From positions 26,514,792 through 26,578,791 of the forward strand of contig OW387135.1 in assembly GCA_936440205.1 (NCBI GenBank): a stretch of DNA of 64,000 nt. Reading direction: 5' to 3'. This document shows, piece after piece, positions 35,080-48,400 of this stretch (its first letter is position 1; every line of letters begins with the position of its first letter). The position numbers were made by a program, and so were the translations under genes. The notes under the pieces are model-generated. The model was given only the letters and a program-made list of their open reading frames with translations, was not told the DNA's origin and searched no databases. The stretch comes from Lepidonotus clava. Its lineage: Eukaryota; Annelida; Polychaeta; Phyllodocida; Polynoidae.

Positions 35080-36090
35080 CTGAGGGTGGGAGGGGGTGGT
35101 CCCATCAAAAATAGCGTGTCATACCATAAGGGGGAGGGGAGGGGGTGGGGGTACTGCCAAACAAGCTTCACAGTCAGGCGGGAGAGTATGTGTTGCAAAA
35201 ACCAGTAATTTGGTATTGGTTTGACTTTCACTTCGATGCTTGTCTTTATCAGTATTCTGGGTCATGTCCAGAGTAAGACGAGGACTGCAGAACTTAGATA
35301 TATTTATAATGGTCAGAAATACTGGGAGTACTCCCATTGAATGGAAGGGTCAGTGACCCCCACCACCTTGGGTGTCACCACCACCGTCGTCTCCGTGACA
35401 ATCACGATTACGCTCAGAGGCCTGTCACTACCAGGGCCTGCCATCCTAGGCCTAAGCCGGTCGCATCCCAAGTGGCCCGTTCCATCAAACATCCCCAGAC
35501 AGTTTCTTGCTCAGTAGACAGTCGCCACCCGTCGTGCTTAACTGGATATGCATTCTATGTATTTTAATCCCCAGGCAGGCATGCTTTCTTATAGATTATA
35601 AAGCCGGTTAATTAGCGGACAATTAATAATGCACTTGGGGCAGTAACCCACAGATGAAAGCATCTAGTGAGAGGTTTTGACCTCCGGGCTCTCTGGTCAG
35701 TATGAGAAAATGACCTGGTCAAGGGGAGAGGGCTTCATGCATCATACAAGGCCTCCTATGATCAGGCATATCATGCTTACAGGGGTCACGACGAGTGCAA
35801 AAAGTGAACTGTCCTCATTGACCTTAATAAACCTCGGTCCTTAAGAGGACTGTCAGTAGACGCAGATCTTTAAGGGCAGGTGCGCAGAGTGAGACAAGCG
35901 GGCCAGTCCTCAAGCTGGACTTGGGGTGAGTAGTGAGCGACAAGAAACAAGTGTGATATTGTCACTGCGGCAGTAAGCAGCAGATGCCAGCAGCAGTAGC
36001 CAGCAGCTGGCGGTGAGGGCTGCTAGTGGTGAGGGTGACCAAGTAGTGGAAGCTTTAGGTTGGTGTTGGTACTACTAGGGCTGAGCTTAC

Positions 36091-36261
36091 CTCCTGCCTG
36101 GCCCCCGCCGGGTCCTTGTCGGGGGGACAGGGGCCGGCGGCCGGCTGCGGGCCCGGGTTAGTGTCCATGCGGGTCTCCAGGGCGGTTAACTGCTGCAGGT
36201 TGGGGTTGCTGTCCATGGGAAGATGAGGAGAGGGGAGCACACAGAGTAGCCCTTGGGGGTT
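36091..36261 (-). CDS. Rbfox: Candidate Rbfox N-terminal exon, MDSNPNLQQLTALETRMD... (phase 0 exit)
   Basis: It ends GCC AGG CAG GAG before donor GTAAGCTCAG. The frame reads MDSNPNLQQLTALETRMDTN and then PGPQPAAGPCPPDKDPAGAR-QE, a Pro/Gln-rich composition like Rbfox N-termini. With the acceptor CATCGCTCTCTCCCGCAG at 36262 the exon is 171 nt and phase 0-0. However, the first 70 nt are pyrimidine-rich, and an AG at 36193 (AACCTGCAG) would give a 102-nt phase 0-0 exon starting QLTALETRMD. An internal ATG (MDSNP) could also serve as a start. Exit phase fits the common exon at 24044. Confidence 0.55.
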
Positions 36262-37110
36262 CTGCGGGAGAGAGCGATGGTTGGTCCGTGTCACTACAGG
36301 CTCTACACTACTCGACTACAAACAGCAACAAAATCAAAGTCACTATTCTCACGCAGTGTCTTCTACGTATAATAGGAGGGGTCAAACGTCAGCTGTCGCG
36401 GAACCATCTGTATGGAATGACCACAGCAGCCTGGCAGACAGGAACGACGCGCTCTACACTGTGCTGCGGAAATTGGATACCATAGCAACGCAACACTACA
36501 TTAACACCTATGATGTTCTTAATTTACACCCTCATTTCCATGGAAAAGAGGCTTTTGTGAGGTCCTATATATGTCAAAGTAATTACTGATTGTGTTTCCG
36601 TTCAAAGGTGACTTTCATTACATTCTAATTACAATGAACAAAACAAACATCATGTTTAAATGCAGTATACTGAAAAAAGGCGTATCTTTTTTAATATAAC
36701 TTCATAATTCCTTACAATTTTGACGGTCTTCCCAGAAAAAAAGTCATTGTGTACAACAATGAAACATTTAAAATGTAAGGATATGTCATACGAAAATAGT
36801 GGCATTCAACCAATAGGATACCATTATTTAAAACTAGCAAAATAACATTACTTTAATAGCACAAATAGGAAAAACAATGCAGATGTAAAAGTTGGCAAAG
36901 TCAAAGGAAAATGTCGAAGGACCCAAGATGAATGTATCATCTTGTCAGAAAAGTTATCACACATGAGTTGAGATATCCGGTAATAGATGGGCTTAGAGAT
37001 GCCATCAGGAATTAGCCTACATCAAGTCTCGTGGCTACAGACGGACACAATGGGCACGGTCCGCGCCCATCATGTCAACAGTCGACATGTATATTCATTG
37101 GCCCACTTAC

Positions 37111-37128
37111 TATGCCGCTGGCCAGCAT
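37111..37128 (-). CDS. Candidate alternative first coding exon MLASGI (phase 0 exit)
   Basis: The minus strand has GGGGCC ATG CTG GCC AGC GGC ATA followed by donor GTAAGTGGG. Vertebrate RBFOX1 has an alternative N-terminus starting MLASQG, so MLASG at the start of a phase-0 exon upstream of the common exon is suggestive. Six codons are too few to exclude chance. The 5' edge of the exon is not defined. Confidence 0.33.
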
Positions 37129-38699
37129 GGCCCCTATGTCGCCCCCGAGCCACACACACCTAGCCCAGATCGTTGTGAATACTAACTACTTGGCTCGTCC
37201 AGCCTATTAACGTCCTGTCCCACATTATCACTTCCCGATCTGTGATTATTCTATGCAGCCATCCAGTAGCGCCGTTATCATCCCACGGTTTAGTTATTCG
37301 AATATTCAATGGTTGGATATCTAATGCATGAATCTTTTTTGGCTGAGATATCTGCTGGTCAAGCCAACTTCAGCATACTTTGGATAGTGATAGCCAAACA
37401 AACCTCTTTCCAAATGTATTCAATGCAATGACAAATATTCAGTGCAATGGCCAAAGGGAATTTTCGGAATCCTCTGACGTTGGACCCCACCCAGGGATTC
37501 TCAAACAATGAGCCTAGGAAAAGGGCAAGGATTTCCATAACAACCATACATATCTTTTTTCTAACATTATTTTTCCTGAATAAGTCTACTTTCATAATCG
37601 CATCTACCATTTACAGCATAAACACACGCGACAATGCCGTAAGCCTTAGGCAACCTGGAACAATCGCCTCATTTGAATAACTGGAAATTTTTATATGTAT
37701 CGGCGTGATTCTATTTTCTAGTCAATACCGTGAATGTAATGGTCACTGAGTTGTCATTGAACTGTCAATGGCGTTTGTATGTGGCATATCAGAAACATAT
37801 AATTATTTGACTCTGCCACACTATACAGAGCAAAACATGTGTTTCGTAATCCAAACCCTAAACTACACTGGGTCTAGAAGAAAACCTGAAAACCTACATT
37901 TTTCAAAATACATTATATTAACAGTGTCTATGTTCCCAACAAAACAGAAGGGTTGAGTTCCCAAGGCTGTGGGCAGCTTGTGTTGTGCCCACCTTATTCG
38001 GCCCCGATCCCACGTCTCCAGGGGGAAACCCGACCAGTGCTAGCTGCCATGGTGACGGGCCGGGAGGTCGGGGTCAACCCCTCCCCAAACCCAGACCCGA
38101 ATTCCTCGAATTACTGGTGTGATATAACTAAAGTTTACTACCGAGGGCTCTGGCCCCGTCATTTGACCCATATCACTGGATTCACCGAAACACTAGGTCA
38201 GCTTCAAATTATCCCGTCAAAATAGACATAATGTTTTGAGCCTTTGATATGTATGGTAAATGTATATCAATATGAAACTTCCGAACAGTATTGGCTTTTG
38301 TGGCCATAACACTGTATTAGTTTACAGTAATATTTGAACATATTTGAACATGTCCTAACGTGTCAAATGGATTGATAGCCTCATGTTGATGGAATTAGTT
38401 ATGATACAACTTCACATAAAGCTGAGAACCTGTTTTGACTATTTCAATATAATTATAATTTATATGACTATTAATTCATATTCTTGTATGCTGATCTCAG
38501 GTTTAATCCAAGGCCCACACAACAACTTCCTATCATGGTCAACGGTGTAAATGGACTGGTGTAACAAACACGTTTTATATGCCGGATGTTGTTTCGGGAT
38601 TCTTGAATGCTGGACACACAGGTCAATCATCCTAATTAAAAGCTTTCCGGAAACAGATAAACCTTTAATGTCGGCCCGACAACAGGAAACCCTGAAACA

Positions 38700-39160
38700 A
38701 CTTCCTATATACGAGCCTAGGACTAGAGACGGCCGACTTCTCTTTGAGGACCTCTCTTACAACAATCGGCGAAGCCGCTTAACCGTTTATGGCAACCATA
38801 CAAGGAAAGACAATGAACATGCTCCAAAATAAATATTCTGATAAATTGCTTTAATTGCTTAAGTTTTTTTTCATGTTTGCCCTATATATAAGTGCCTCAT
38901 CTTATCATCTGGGAAGCTGCAGGGACAAAAACAATGGACTTTTTTTGAGGATGTCTCTTACAACAAACAGCGGACCCGCTTAAATGCTGATAAGCTTATG
39001 GTTACCATCCAAGGTCCAAGGAAAGACAATGGGGCTACTCTAAAATTTAGATTTTTAACGAATTTAGTTCTTGTAGTCCGTGTTTTTTTCATGTTAGCCC
39101 CAGTGCCCCACCCTAACATCAGATGCTTTTCAAGGGAAGCTGCGGGGTCACAAAAAAAGG
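38700..39160. repeat. Degenerate tandem repeat, unit about 200-220 bp
   Basis: TTTGAGGA..TCTCTTACAACA...CGG...CCGCTTAA occurs at about 38742 and again at about 38943, each followed by ATGG(C/T)(A/T)ACCAT, CAAGG and AAAGACAATG. GGGAAGCTGC(A/G)GGG occurs at 38911 and 39134. About two units and a fraction, clearly diverged; possibly an old satellite-like or transposon-derived block. Confidence 0.6.
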
Positions 39161-40829
39161 ATTATCAGAGAGCCCTTTGAAGTGGACGCGGGCAGCATCT
39201 TCCCGCACCGAGTGATTACTAGATTACCACGGTCACATCCTGTCTGTGCGGGTGTATGAGTCCATGCCCACACCTCATTACACGACAAACACTCAGCCCA
39301 GGACCACGCCGTGCGGGTACTGCCCCTGTCTAGGTCCACCTCAGTCATTAATCAATCAGTTTGTGACTCGTGTCACCAGTACCCGGAACCTGTCTAACTA
39401 AAAGTATGACCTAGTCTCTGACAAACATTAACAACCCCCTTGAAATGGTTGCATGGCATAGGGTTCAATTGGCCCTTATTTTATTAAACGCCCCTATCCC
39501 CGGTACCGTAAGATTGAAGCCAACGTAACTTATTAATGGGTATAAGCCTACGGGCCTGATGAGGGAATGAGTTGGAGGGGTGCTGGTGTTTAAAAACACT
39601 GAAGCTGGGTGGGGTAGATTTCCCCCGGGTTTAGATGATCTCACGTGAAATGTTGGCCACAACCAGGTCAACACGCCTCTGCTACAACTGTGACTGTATT
39701 TACAACACATACCCAATATGTATAACAAGGTTGCTCTTGAGGCCTGTGAAAACTACCTAACTTTTTCTAATTTCAAATATCAGTTTGTATATACGTATTT
39801 CATGAGTTAGTATTAGATGGTAACTGTATATCCTTATAAGTTAGGAACCAGACGTTGCATGAAACCAGATGATCTAGTTTAGACTACAGCGGCCATCAAA
39901 TTAAATTATTTTGTCAAAACCAGTCTACATCATAATGCCAACGTCCATCTTCCATATTGCTTATGTAAGTACTCAGACAGCTGGCTGAGGTCAACATGAC
40001 GTGGGAATCTCGAGTTTTTCCGCCGTGTCGGCCGCGCCCTCTGCTGTGAACCCAGATGGAGCTGCTCAGACTTATCACAGCTCTCCCTCTGTGGGGTATT
40101 TACGAGCAGTGACTCACGAGCTCCACTCAACTTACTTACTGGATTTCTTACTAACTGACGGCGGTGGTGGTGGGAGTAGAAGTAACAGGCTCCTGGTGGG
40201 GTCGGTTAAAAATGTCGGCCCGTCTGGGAGTAGCTAGTTACATATGAACTAGGTTAGATGTGAGCAGCGAGTTGACTTTTCTAAACTCGTTGGTGTGAGG
40301 GACGCCATGCTTGTTGAAACCCCGTAGGTGACAGTGTGACGGCGTCTGATGTTACAGTATTGAGGTGTAGACCTTATTTAACCCAGTGACCGGCCACCCG
40401 TCTGACGGACGGCGATGTTACTACTTCATGACACACTGAACTTTTCCCATCCCTACCATACCCATGAAAACAGCCGCTGTAGCATTCCTGTCAGTACATG
40501 TCATACATACGCTCACTTTGTTGGGGGCTATCTACTCGAGAGTTACTAATGCGAAACTAGTTAGTTGAACTTAGAAACAAAGTGAAAATATTGGGTTAAA
40601 CCACGAGTAAACAGGATCGGGAACAGGATATCCTATCTCTGCATTAAATTGAGACCAAAGTCTGGTGAACATTTCCCCGAAGCTCTCACGTTACACGTAC
40701 ACATGGTTAAAATAGCATCCCCCGCACACACAAAGGACCCAGGGCCAACTACGCCTCACCAGCGAGTCGGGCCCTCCAGGGGGGCGTCAGGAAGTTTCTC
40801 AAAGTTTCTCTAAGTCTATGGGACTTTAC

Positions 40830-40880
40830 CTGTGCGGCCTGGGCGGCCAGTTGGGCCGGATGATAGACCATTTGCATCAT
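40830..40880 (-). CDS. Rbfox: Rbfox alternative first coding exon MMQMVYHPAQLAAQAAQ (phase 0 exit)
   Basis: The minus strand has GTCAAAATGATGCAAATGGTC..., ending GCC GCA CAG before donor GTAAAGTCCC. Seventeen codons from the first of two adjacent ATGs (A at -3) give MMQMVYHPAQLAAQAAQ, a Gln/Ala-rich start typical of this family. The frame stays open for about 90 more codons upstream, so a longer N-terminus is possible. Just right of it lies a GC-rich, CpG-rich region (41280-41880), which fits a promoter. The phase-0 exit allows joining to 36261 or 24044. Confidence 0.6.
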
Positions 40881-41279
40881 TTTGACGGTCTTTTGGCGAC
40901 TGTAATCACAGAGGTGCTCGTCGGCTGGACGGACGGCTGGGTTGGACGGCGAGCTGGGCCGCTGGGTACCAGTCTCGGGCTGACACACTTTCCGAGGGGT
41001 ACAAGCGGCAGAAGAAGGAGCAGGAGGAGCTGGAGGAGGCAAGATGGATGCCGAGAGGAACTGGATGGGGGTCAGCCTCTGGGCGCTGGAGGGAAACTCG
41101 CACTCGTGGTAGAACCTCACTTTCTGTAGTTGGGTGGTACACCGAAACAACTTTTCACAACAGAAATTATTCTGTATATATGACGCCTATAAACTCCGGG
41201 TTATAACATGGCTGTGGTACTGGGCGCTGGGTAGTATCCTCCTCATCCACGGGCTACTTCCTGAGAACTGACTAGGGCC

Positions 41280-41880
41280 AGGCGTCAGTGAGCCGGGCTG
41301 TGGTGGTGATGGTGGTGTGGTGGTGGGGGGGCAGCACTCAGTGCTAGCTCGTCAGGCTGGCCGTGGCCCGCACTCACTCACTGGAGGGGGAGGGGGGGGA
41401 GGGGGGAGGCTAGAGGCAGGCTGGAGGAGTAGGAGAGGCACACAGGAGGGGGAGGAGTCGCTGGGGCCGCTGCAGCTCCTACCGTAACCCGAGTCGCCGC
41501 CGCCCGCCGCTCACCGCCCGCCGTAACCGAACCGGGCCAGATCCAAGTCAGAGGTCAACTCCGCGTCAAATTTGGCCAATGGAGGGCGCGGGGGACTGAC
41601 TGGAGGCGGCGGGTCGGGGCGGTTAACGCGCGGCGGTGTAGGAGAGGCAGCAAGCTGGAGGCGGCGGGTGAAGAAGAGCAGGTTGAGGGCAGCAGGGCTG
41701 AGGGTGAGAGATGCAGGGGTCGGGTGGCTGTTGTTGTAGCCAGGCCTAAACAAACAGGCACCTCTCCCCCCCTGCAGACACTAGACAGGCCGGCAGAGGT
41801 GGTCAGCGCCCGGCCTGAACTATGTCCACGGGCCATGTGGGCCGGCCACCTCTCAAGTCAAGGCACTCCTACCGCCCGTA
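41280..41880. promoter_or_regulatory. CpG-rich block upstream of the 40880 first exon, possible alternative promoter
   Basis: Strongly GC-rich with many CpG (e.g. CCGAGTCGCCGCCGCCCGCC near 41490) plus G-rich purine tracts, directly upstream (minus sense) of a putative first coding exon. Frames across it are compositional. No TATA box or initiator identified. Confidence 0.4.
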
Positions 41881-42370
41881 ATTACCGGCCCACTAACCAG
41901 CCACATCATCATCAACAACCCCATGATTGCAAGATCAAGCACCTTCCTCTTTGGGGCACTATTCACTCAAAGTAATCAGTGAACAATGGTCACGCCGCCG
42001 TCACAAGTCGCGCCTCCAAGCCACGCGCCGCATACCTCGGTGATCACACCGGGGGATCAAAGCCCATTGTACTATGTAGAGGCCGGGCTCCAAAAAATAA
42101 CACCAACGTCACTGCTTAGAGAGTGCCACATTTTCCCAGTGTATCACCAAATTTCTTCTTTTTTTTTTAAACAACAAACAGTTGACGATATTAACAAAAT
42201 GCGAATAATAATATGCAACACATGTACGCCTAAATAATTTTTGGTAAATATCACAGTAACCTCCGTCATTTGTGATCACTAGATGTATCACAAAAATAAT
42301 AACTTTGCATATTTACCTTACAAGTAACCCAACATAGTAATTTCAATATCTAAATGGTGAGTTAACTTAC

Positions 42371-42409
42371 CAGCGAATTCTGTAAGACCATCTTGACTAC
42401 CATAGTTCC
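42371..42409 (-). CDS. Candidate 39-nt exon with start codon, MVVKMVLQNSL (phase 0 exit)
   Basis: Acceptor GTTTGTTCTCATTCAAG and donor CTG|GTAAGTTAAC frame 39 nt on the minus strand. It reads GT-MVVKMVLQNSL in phase 0, with an ATG in good context (GGAACTATGG) at 42403. It can act as a phase 0-0 cassette or as an alternative start joined to the common HMVQNQM exon. The peptide is not recognised. Confidence 0.42.
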
Positions 42410-45400
42410 CTTGAATGAGAACAAACCTATAGAACACAATGCAAAAACCGGAGTGTCGGACTCTTTGAAAGGGAGAGTAGTTGTGAGACAACAGACTTTG
42501 TTGTGTGGATGTACTAGACCAGGGGAAGATTAATTATTTACACAGTGGTGGCATGTGAGCACCTCTATACCCCCACCCACCCCTCAACCTTGCCACTGCC
42601 AGGAGTCCCAAGGGAACCCCCTAGTATCCAAGCCTGTGATGGGTGCGGACGAGGGGCGTGCCAGCCCTTACCCACAGGGTAGGAGGGTTGTGCACGGGGC
42701 TACCAATCTGGCCACCCCCTAGGGCGGAAATGCGCCTTACTATAGGAGGGCCCAAGAGCTTCCATGGCAACGACAAAATCTAATTAGTGCAATAAATGTC
42801 AAACGTATCAGTCCTTTCTATAGTATATTATTGTTTAATGCCATCACCTATCCATTTCGTTAATCAGCAACAATGTGATGTATAACTGAGTCCAGTATTG
42901 GAGAGCAAAAAATAATTCGAAAACGAGAAAATAAATCGGATAAAAGAGGCGAGTTTAAACTGTTTACTTAAGCCTATATAAAGGAAATTTCAGGCCCCTA
43001 TGTCTGAAATATGTATATTATGTAGGTCTGAAGCGGCCCGTCACCTCCTAATAAGCCCCTTACATTTGGCCCCACATGACCAGCCTGTCTAACAGGGCCC
43101 CAGGTAGGATTGGAAGCCGCTCCGTCATCGTCCTGTCGGCGACGTTTTAAGTCGACACGCGGCCGGACGCTGAAGCAGAGCCGCGCTCCTCCAGACTACT
43201 TTGTCTCCGGGCCTCCAAGGAGCCGGCCGCCTCCTGCGTCTCACCATAATAACAAGCATCTCAGCCAGCTGTCAGCCTTTGAAATTTCATAGTTTAATCA
43301 GCGCGCGCGGCAATAATTCAGCGCGCGGCAGACAAAATGAACCCCATCGGCGGGGGCACGCGGGCCTCCCCCCATCTCTTGGCTTTCTGGCACGGCGTGT
43401 AAATGGGAGAAAACTAATTAACCAGGGCGTTATTCAATTCAGCCGGACCGACTCTGGTCGGGGGTTGGCATGCGGCGAGCACCTGGGACTTAGAAGTAAC
43501 CCCACCAGTATCAATTATTCAGCACAATATTTGCGCAAAATAAAGTCGGGCCCTGCGCTCCTTGGTGCGGCCGTACAGCCAGCCGCGCTGTAATAGACTG
43601 CACGCATGCGAACAGGCTTGTTGCTTTTCTCGGGGATTATCTTGGCTTTTCGTTGGTTCCACTGAATCATTCACGACGTCCGACATGATGTAAATGATGT
43701 CCTATCGTGTAGTGGGTTCCCTATGAATGTTGTGTAAAACCGCATAATATACAACCATACCGTGGAGGGTTTTGTATGTATACAGCAACAGGCACTACAG
43801 CCACAAACACGACTTAATCAGGGTTCACTTTTAATTATTTTTGCATCTGTAATGAGCTTCATTCTTGATTGTTGACAACAACAGATGGCAATGCTTGGAG
43901 TAATCATTTCGTTACGGGGTTACTAGTGTGTATCCCCTTCTCCATAGAATGGCGTCACGGTCACTATGTATTTACATATTATGGACCTTATGGCCCGAAG
44001 TTATTGCTTTAGGTATCCTCCCAACGCAAACGTATGAATTGTTTGCAGGTCACTCAAGATGGATAAACAATACCATAATCATATTCTAAATGCATAATCA
44101 TGCAAGTAATTATATTAAAACAAGACGTTCGACATGATGTGTATCGACCTAAATAACAACAACTTGATTGAGAGTTTTCACTTATTATTTGTTGTTTTCC
44201 CACTAGTCCCCTTCTCCCAGTGGCTTCTATTCATTAAGCAGTTCTTGTATACAGTTCACCACATTGCATGTCTGCTGGGCTTCCTAGATCTGAATCCGAC
44301 TGAATAAATGACTCTTTCCGGGGCGCCGTGTATGGGGCAGTGAAAAGGCTGCAGGTCGACGGTGAACGTGTGAAGCCGACTCGGCCCAGCCCCCCGGGGC
44401 CTTTCCCCTGGCCATGCTTTGTCTATGGGCCGACAACAATGTCAATGGACACTAACGTATCCTGCCAAACCTCTCCGCAGCATATCGGCACACCAAAGGC
44501 TGCAACACGCGCGCTGATATTCATGTACAGGAAAAAGGGCTGCAAAATGTGTGGTTGCATTATGTTTCTCCTTGACTGACAACTGTGGGGAAATAACGAT
44601 ACTTCAAAGAATTCCATATCAAATATATTTCTGCGAGTTCCTGTTAGATGACCGCCATAATATTTTTTTTTCATTTTCCTACATTAAGCCCGGCTTACAA
44701 ATCATTACGACAAAGAGCGCAATTATATCGTTAGAAAACTAAGAAAGAATTTTAGAAAATCTATGTAAGCCCTACATAAGTCAAAATACCGCTGGACATT
44801 AGTCTGGACCCTTATGGGAATTGTCGTGAATGTCATAAGGACTATGACGAACACGTTCATAAGCCTGTTGACAGTATGCGTAAACGCCCTTCTATTCATG
44901 AAAAAATCAGGCGATACCATTTTGAGACGTACTTTGCCAACCATGTTATATACGATTATGTACCGATAACTCTATTAAATTTAATGAGCCGTTTTCAAAT
45001 GATGTCATTTGCCTTTCAAAACATCAACTACTCAGTTAATACACCGCGGGACTGACATTTAATGGAAACACACACCTTTATAAAGTGTTTAAAGTATTTA
45101 TTGTTGCTAAAAAGAGTTAGCCCATCTTCATCAATTGCACTTTGGATTACATTTATTGAAGCTTAGACAAGTGGTGTACTTTTTCTGTCCGGGATAATTG
45201 CAATTAGGCAGAGATTAGCTGAAACAATTAGATTGAGAGGGGCTTATTAGTATGCAATCCATCAAGAAATTGTAATTGTTCTGGATCTAGTGGGGATCTG
45301 GCCGTAAATAAAAAGGTCATACAGCCAATCACACCCGACACCTCTCTCCTTATTCAAACCCAAGACTGCCAAGTGGCGTGCAGCGCCAAGAATATTGATT

Positions 45401-48400
45401 ACCTGAACCTTCTATTGGAAGGAAGTATTTGATCATTCTTTCTCATTTCGCATACAGCTATGTCACATCAGTTACTCACTAGTTTGTAAGTTTTATACTT
45501 ATGAAGGGAACTTACTTCCGCTTGCTGCTGTGGGATAAACTATATCCATTATGATAAAATTTGATTGACTGAATTTTAAGTCGAACTTTTGACGTCAAAC
45601 ACGGGGTCGCCAACATTTAATTTTCTCTTCTTAGGGGTGGGGTACCGTTGGGTGAGGTGGGGTTCACCCGGTTGGTTGGTTGGGGGCCGGGTTCTTTCTT
45701 TAACCAGAAACAACGGTATCAAAACAAATGTTTCCCAGTTTCCCACTCTGAAAAACTGGCAACAGGTCGATCACTGTCAACGTCGCTGAGGCATTATCTG
45801 TCAATACCACATTGGGGAGCGGGCGCGGCCGCCCACGTTTCTTTCTGTCGTGGTTCGATTTGCGCCGAGTTGTCAGGGCTGCAGCCACTGGAATCATAAT
45901 AGCGAAGCCATGTCGTCCTGATCCGTGAAATCCGATGTTCGCCATCCAGATAGTATTATCGCACGCCCCAGCGACGTTTCCCTAAATCAGGCTCATCCAG
46001 TGAGATTTTTGCGGAGCTGCGCCCCTTAATCCGAACCAAAAAGTCATCTAGGGAGCAGCGGGCACCGACAAATCTACGATTTACGACCGTGAAATCTGGC
46101 CACTTATCCGCCCGCGGCACGTTGTCAAATTTTGCATGAAATCCGATATGTGATCGGGCAGGCTGGTGGGATGGCCGGGCGCTGCAGTGAATTATGAGTT
46201 CTGCCGAGACAATACTAGTGGGGCCTTGTCCCAGCAGTAACGAACGACAATGCCGATCACATAGCGCCGATTGACATGTGAATGGGCTGAGTGGTTTTTA
46301 GGTTACTCAGTGGGGGAGAATGGGTGTTGGGGTTTGGGCAACATTAGGTATGTCTTGGGAAGCTAAATGAGAGAACACTATTTAGGTCGGTCTCATGTAT
46401 TGACTCACACAAATATGAATATGATTTTGCATGAGCTTTAGTTATCAACTAAAGAATTATTTTCTCCCTGAAAATTGCACTTCAATGACGGCAGGCTTAC
46501 ATATAGCTCATGAAGAATACTGGTGCATGAACAGAATTACGGCGCTCTGCAAGTTGGGAGAGCACAGTTTATGTACACTTCTGATATGACCTGTAATAAT
46601 TCAGATGAGATGTCGGTATGCAGCCAACACATTATGACATACATATGCAGGGCTTATCTATTTGTAACATGCAGGATACCATAATTTATACTGGCTGTCA
46701 GACAATCACATGGTATATTCCATCAAACCCCATCATTATTAGTTTGTCCGCATTGCCAAGCTATGTCTCATTCAGCCATCTCAACGCTCAGGCCCCAGGC
46801 TCAAGATTTGGGCGTGTCAGACCAGGGGTAGCCCTGGAGGACGGGAGGGGTGATGGGGGATTACATCCAGGGGTGCAAGGTCCAGAGTGGAGCGGATCCA
46901 GGTCCAGCGACGTGTGGAGATAAAGCGAGATGTGCGCCGCAGCCCGACGCTGGTCAGGCGGCAGTGGCGCCATCTACGGGGGGCAATGTAAACAAGAGCA
47001 CGAGCATTGGCCCTGGTCCGTTAATTAGAACCAGTCAAGTCAACAGAGTTGGGCTCTCCCTGCTCCCCGACCTCTTCACGGCATCCTAATCCCCTGGGCC
47101 CCCAGAATACAGGCGGGCAGATGTGGCGTCCACGGGCGCGATATGGGATTTACGCCAATGTGGCTTCAATCATAACAAACCTTTGATGGTTTTGATTTAC
47201 TTTTTTTTTTGTAAAATCAAAAAGACATTTTTTTAGTTACCCTAAGTAATTCAAGAAATAGGCCTATGACAATAAGGCTTATTCAAAAAAGAAATATATA
47301 AGAATATGAAGAGACCTCATGAACTCAACTGTTTTAAAAAGTATTTTCTACAGGGTGTTTTTAGTCCTGAATTTTTGTTACCGGTAACTGAAGTTCCAGG
47401 TCCCCTTTCGGTCTAGCATCGTTTGTAAAATAGAAATGCCATCGAGGAGTGGAACGGCATAAAAGGGGGCAATACTCGCGGTCCGTTCCGCGGACAGTAA
47501 GTGAATTATCTGGGCGCACCGATGATTTATTCGGGGTGGGGCGGCCACAAACACCATTAAGAGGTCGCCAATTTACCCTCCAGCGGTCGGCAAAACGACC
47601 ATAGTCTCTCGCCAGGTCTCGGCCGGACGAGAGTTGGCCGCGAGGTCGGCCGGACACGATCGTCAGCTAGCGCATTTCAGGCGATTCCGCGACTAGGGTC
47701 GTTTTATCAACAAGCCAGCACCCGCCGCTTGGTGTGGTGGGATGGGGGCCTACTGGAGGAGGCTGGAGGGGGCTCGTCAATCCCTGATGTGCCTCCCTGC
47801 CCCACCCCACCCTCCAGATCGCTTGGTTCCCAGGCCGTCAGAGACTGCGCCCCGGCCCCAACCGCCGCTCTCTCCAAGACTTCCTCTGCCACACGGCACA
47901 TGCACTTCATCATACCAGTGTCTGGTTGCCATGGCAACGCGCTGGCCCAGATGGGGCATGGTTGGTGGGAGAGTTGGAGAGGCTGGCGCTGGGTCGGTGG
48001 CGCTGTTGTATCACGCTGTAAGGCGTCCAAATGGGCCAGGTTTACCAGAACAGCGACGGATATACTGTTTTTGACTGCTCAGACGATCACGATGATATCT
48101 CACGGCTATATTTCTCTTTGATTTGTTTTCTGCTACTGCTAGTAATTGTTGCTGTTTTTCCATTGAATATGCCTATTTAATTAATGAAATAAGAATGCAC
48201 ATTATCTTTGGAACAACGATAAAGAACTAGAACTATCTAAAAAAAACAACTCTGCATTGTAAGTTCGTGAGACACCCCATTGGTAAAAGATGTACAAAAG
48301 AGAAAATAAATCTAGGTTATATTCCGTGCCTGTGCTAAAACCGAGAGCGAACCACAATGAACTAGGTCAGTGGTGAGCCACCATCTCTAGCAGGACGACA

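Larger units (their letters stand above)
27223..36090 (-). other. Rbfox intron, 8.9 kb, with candidate regulatory blocks
   Basis: Largely non-coding. GC-rich, CpG-rich blocks alternate with AT-rich sequence at about 28440-28600, 29340-29500 and 32080-32600. The last contains GATTAATCA and the 14-bp palindrome GCCGATCGATCGGC. Candidate short exons at 34701-34727 and 34979-35079 are listed separately, as are two adjacent unassigned minus-strand ORFs at 32689-33418. Confidence 0.45.
36262..40829 (-). other. Rbfox intron with degenerate repeats
   Basis: About 4.6 kb. It is AT-rich on the left (36590-37700) and contains the degenerate tandem repeat at 38700-39160 and the candidate MLASGI exon at 37111. 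A 15-nt acceptor-to-donor interval lies at 40140-40154 (open LVRNP in phase 0, weakly supported). Confidence 0.45.

Noticed and set aside
40140-40154. 15-nt microexon-like interval (LVRNP)
   Set aside because: Acceptor and donor exist, but consensus donors occur by chance every few kb and there is no other support.
45516-45527. 9/12-nt microexon-like interval with tandem CAGCAG acceptor
   Set aside because: Same reason: short acceptor-donor pairs are expected by chance, and the position upstream of a start exon makes coding use unlikely.
47707-48121. Overlapping 107-130 codon ORFs on both strands
   Set aside because: GC-rich shadow frames, no splice framing compatible with the gene, no recognisable domain.
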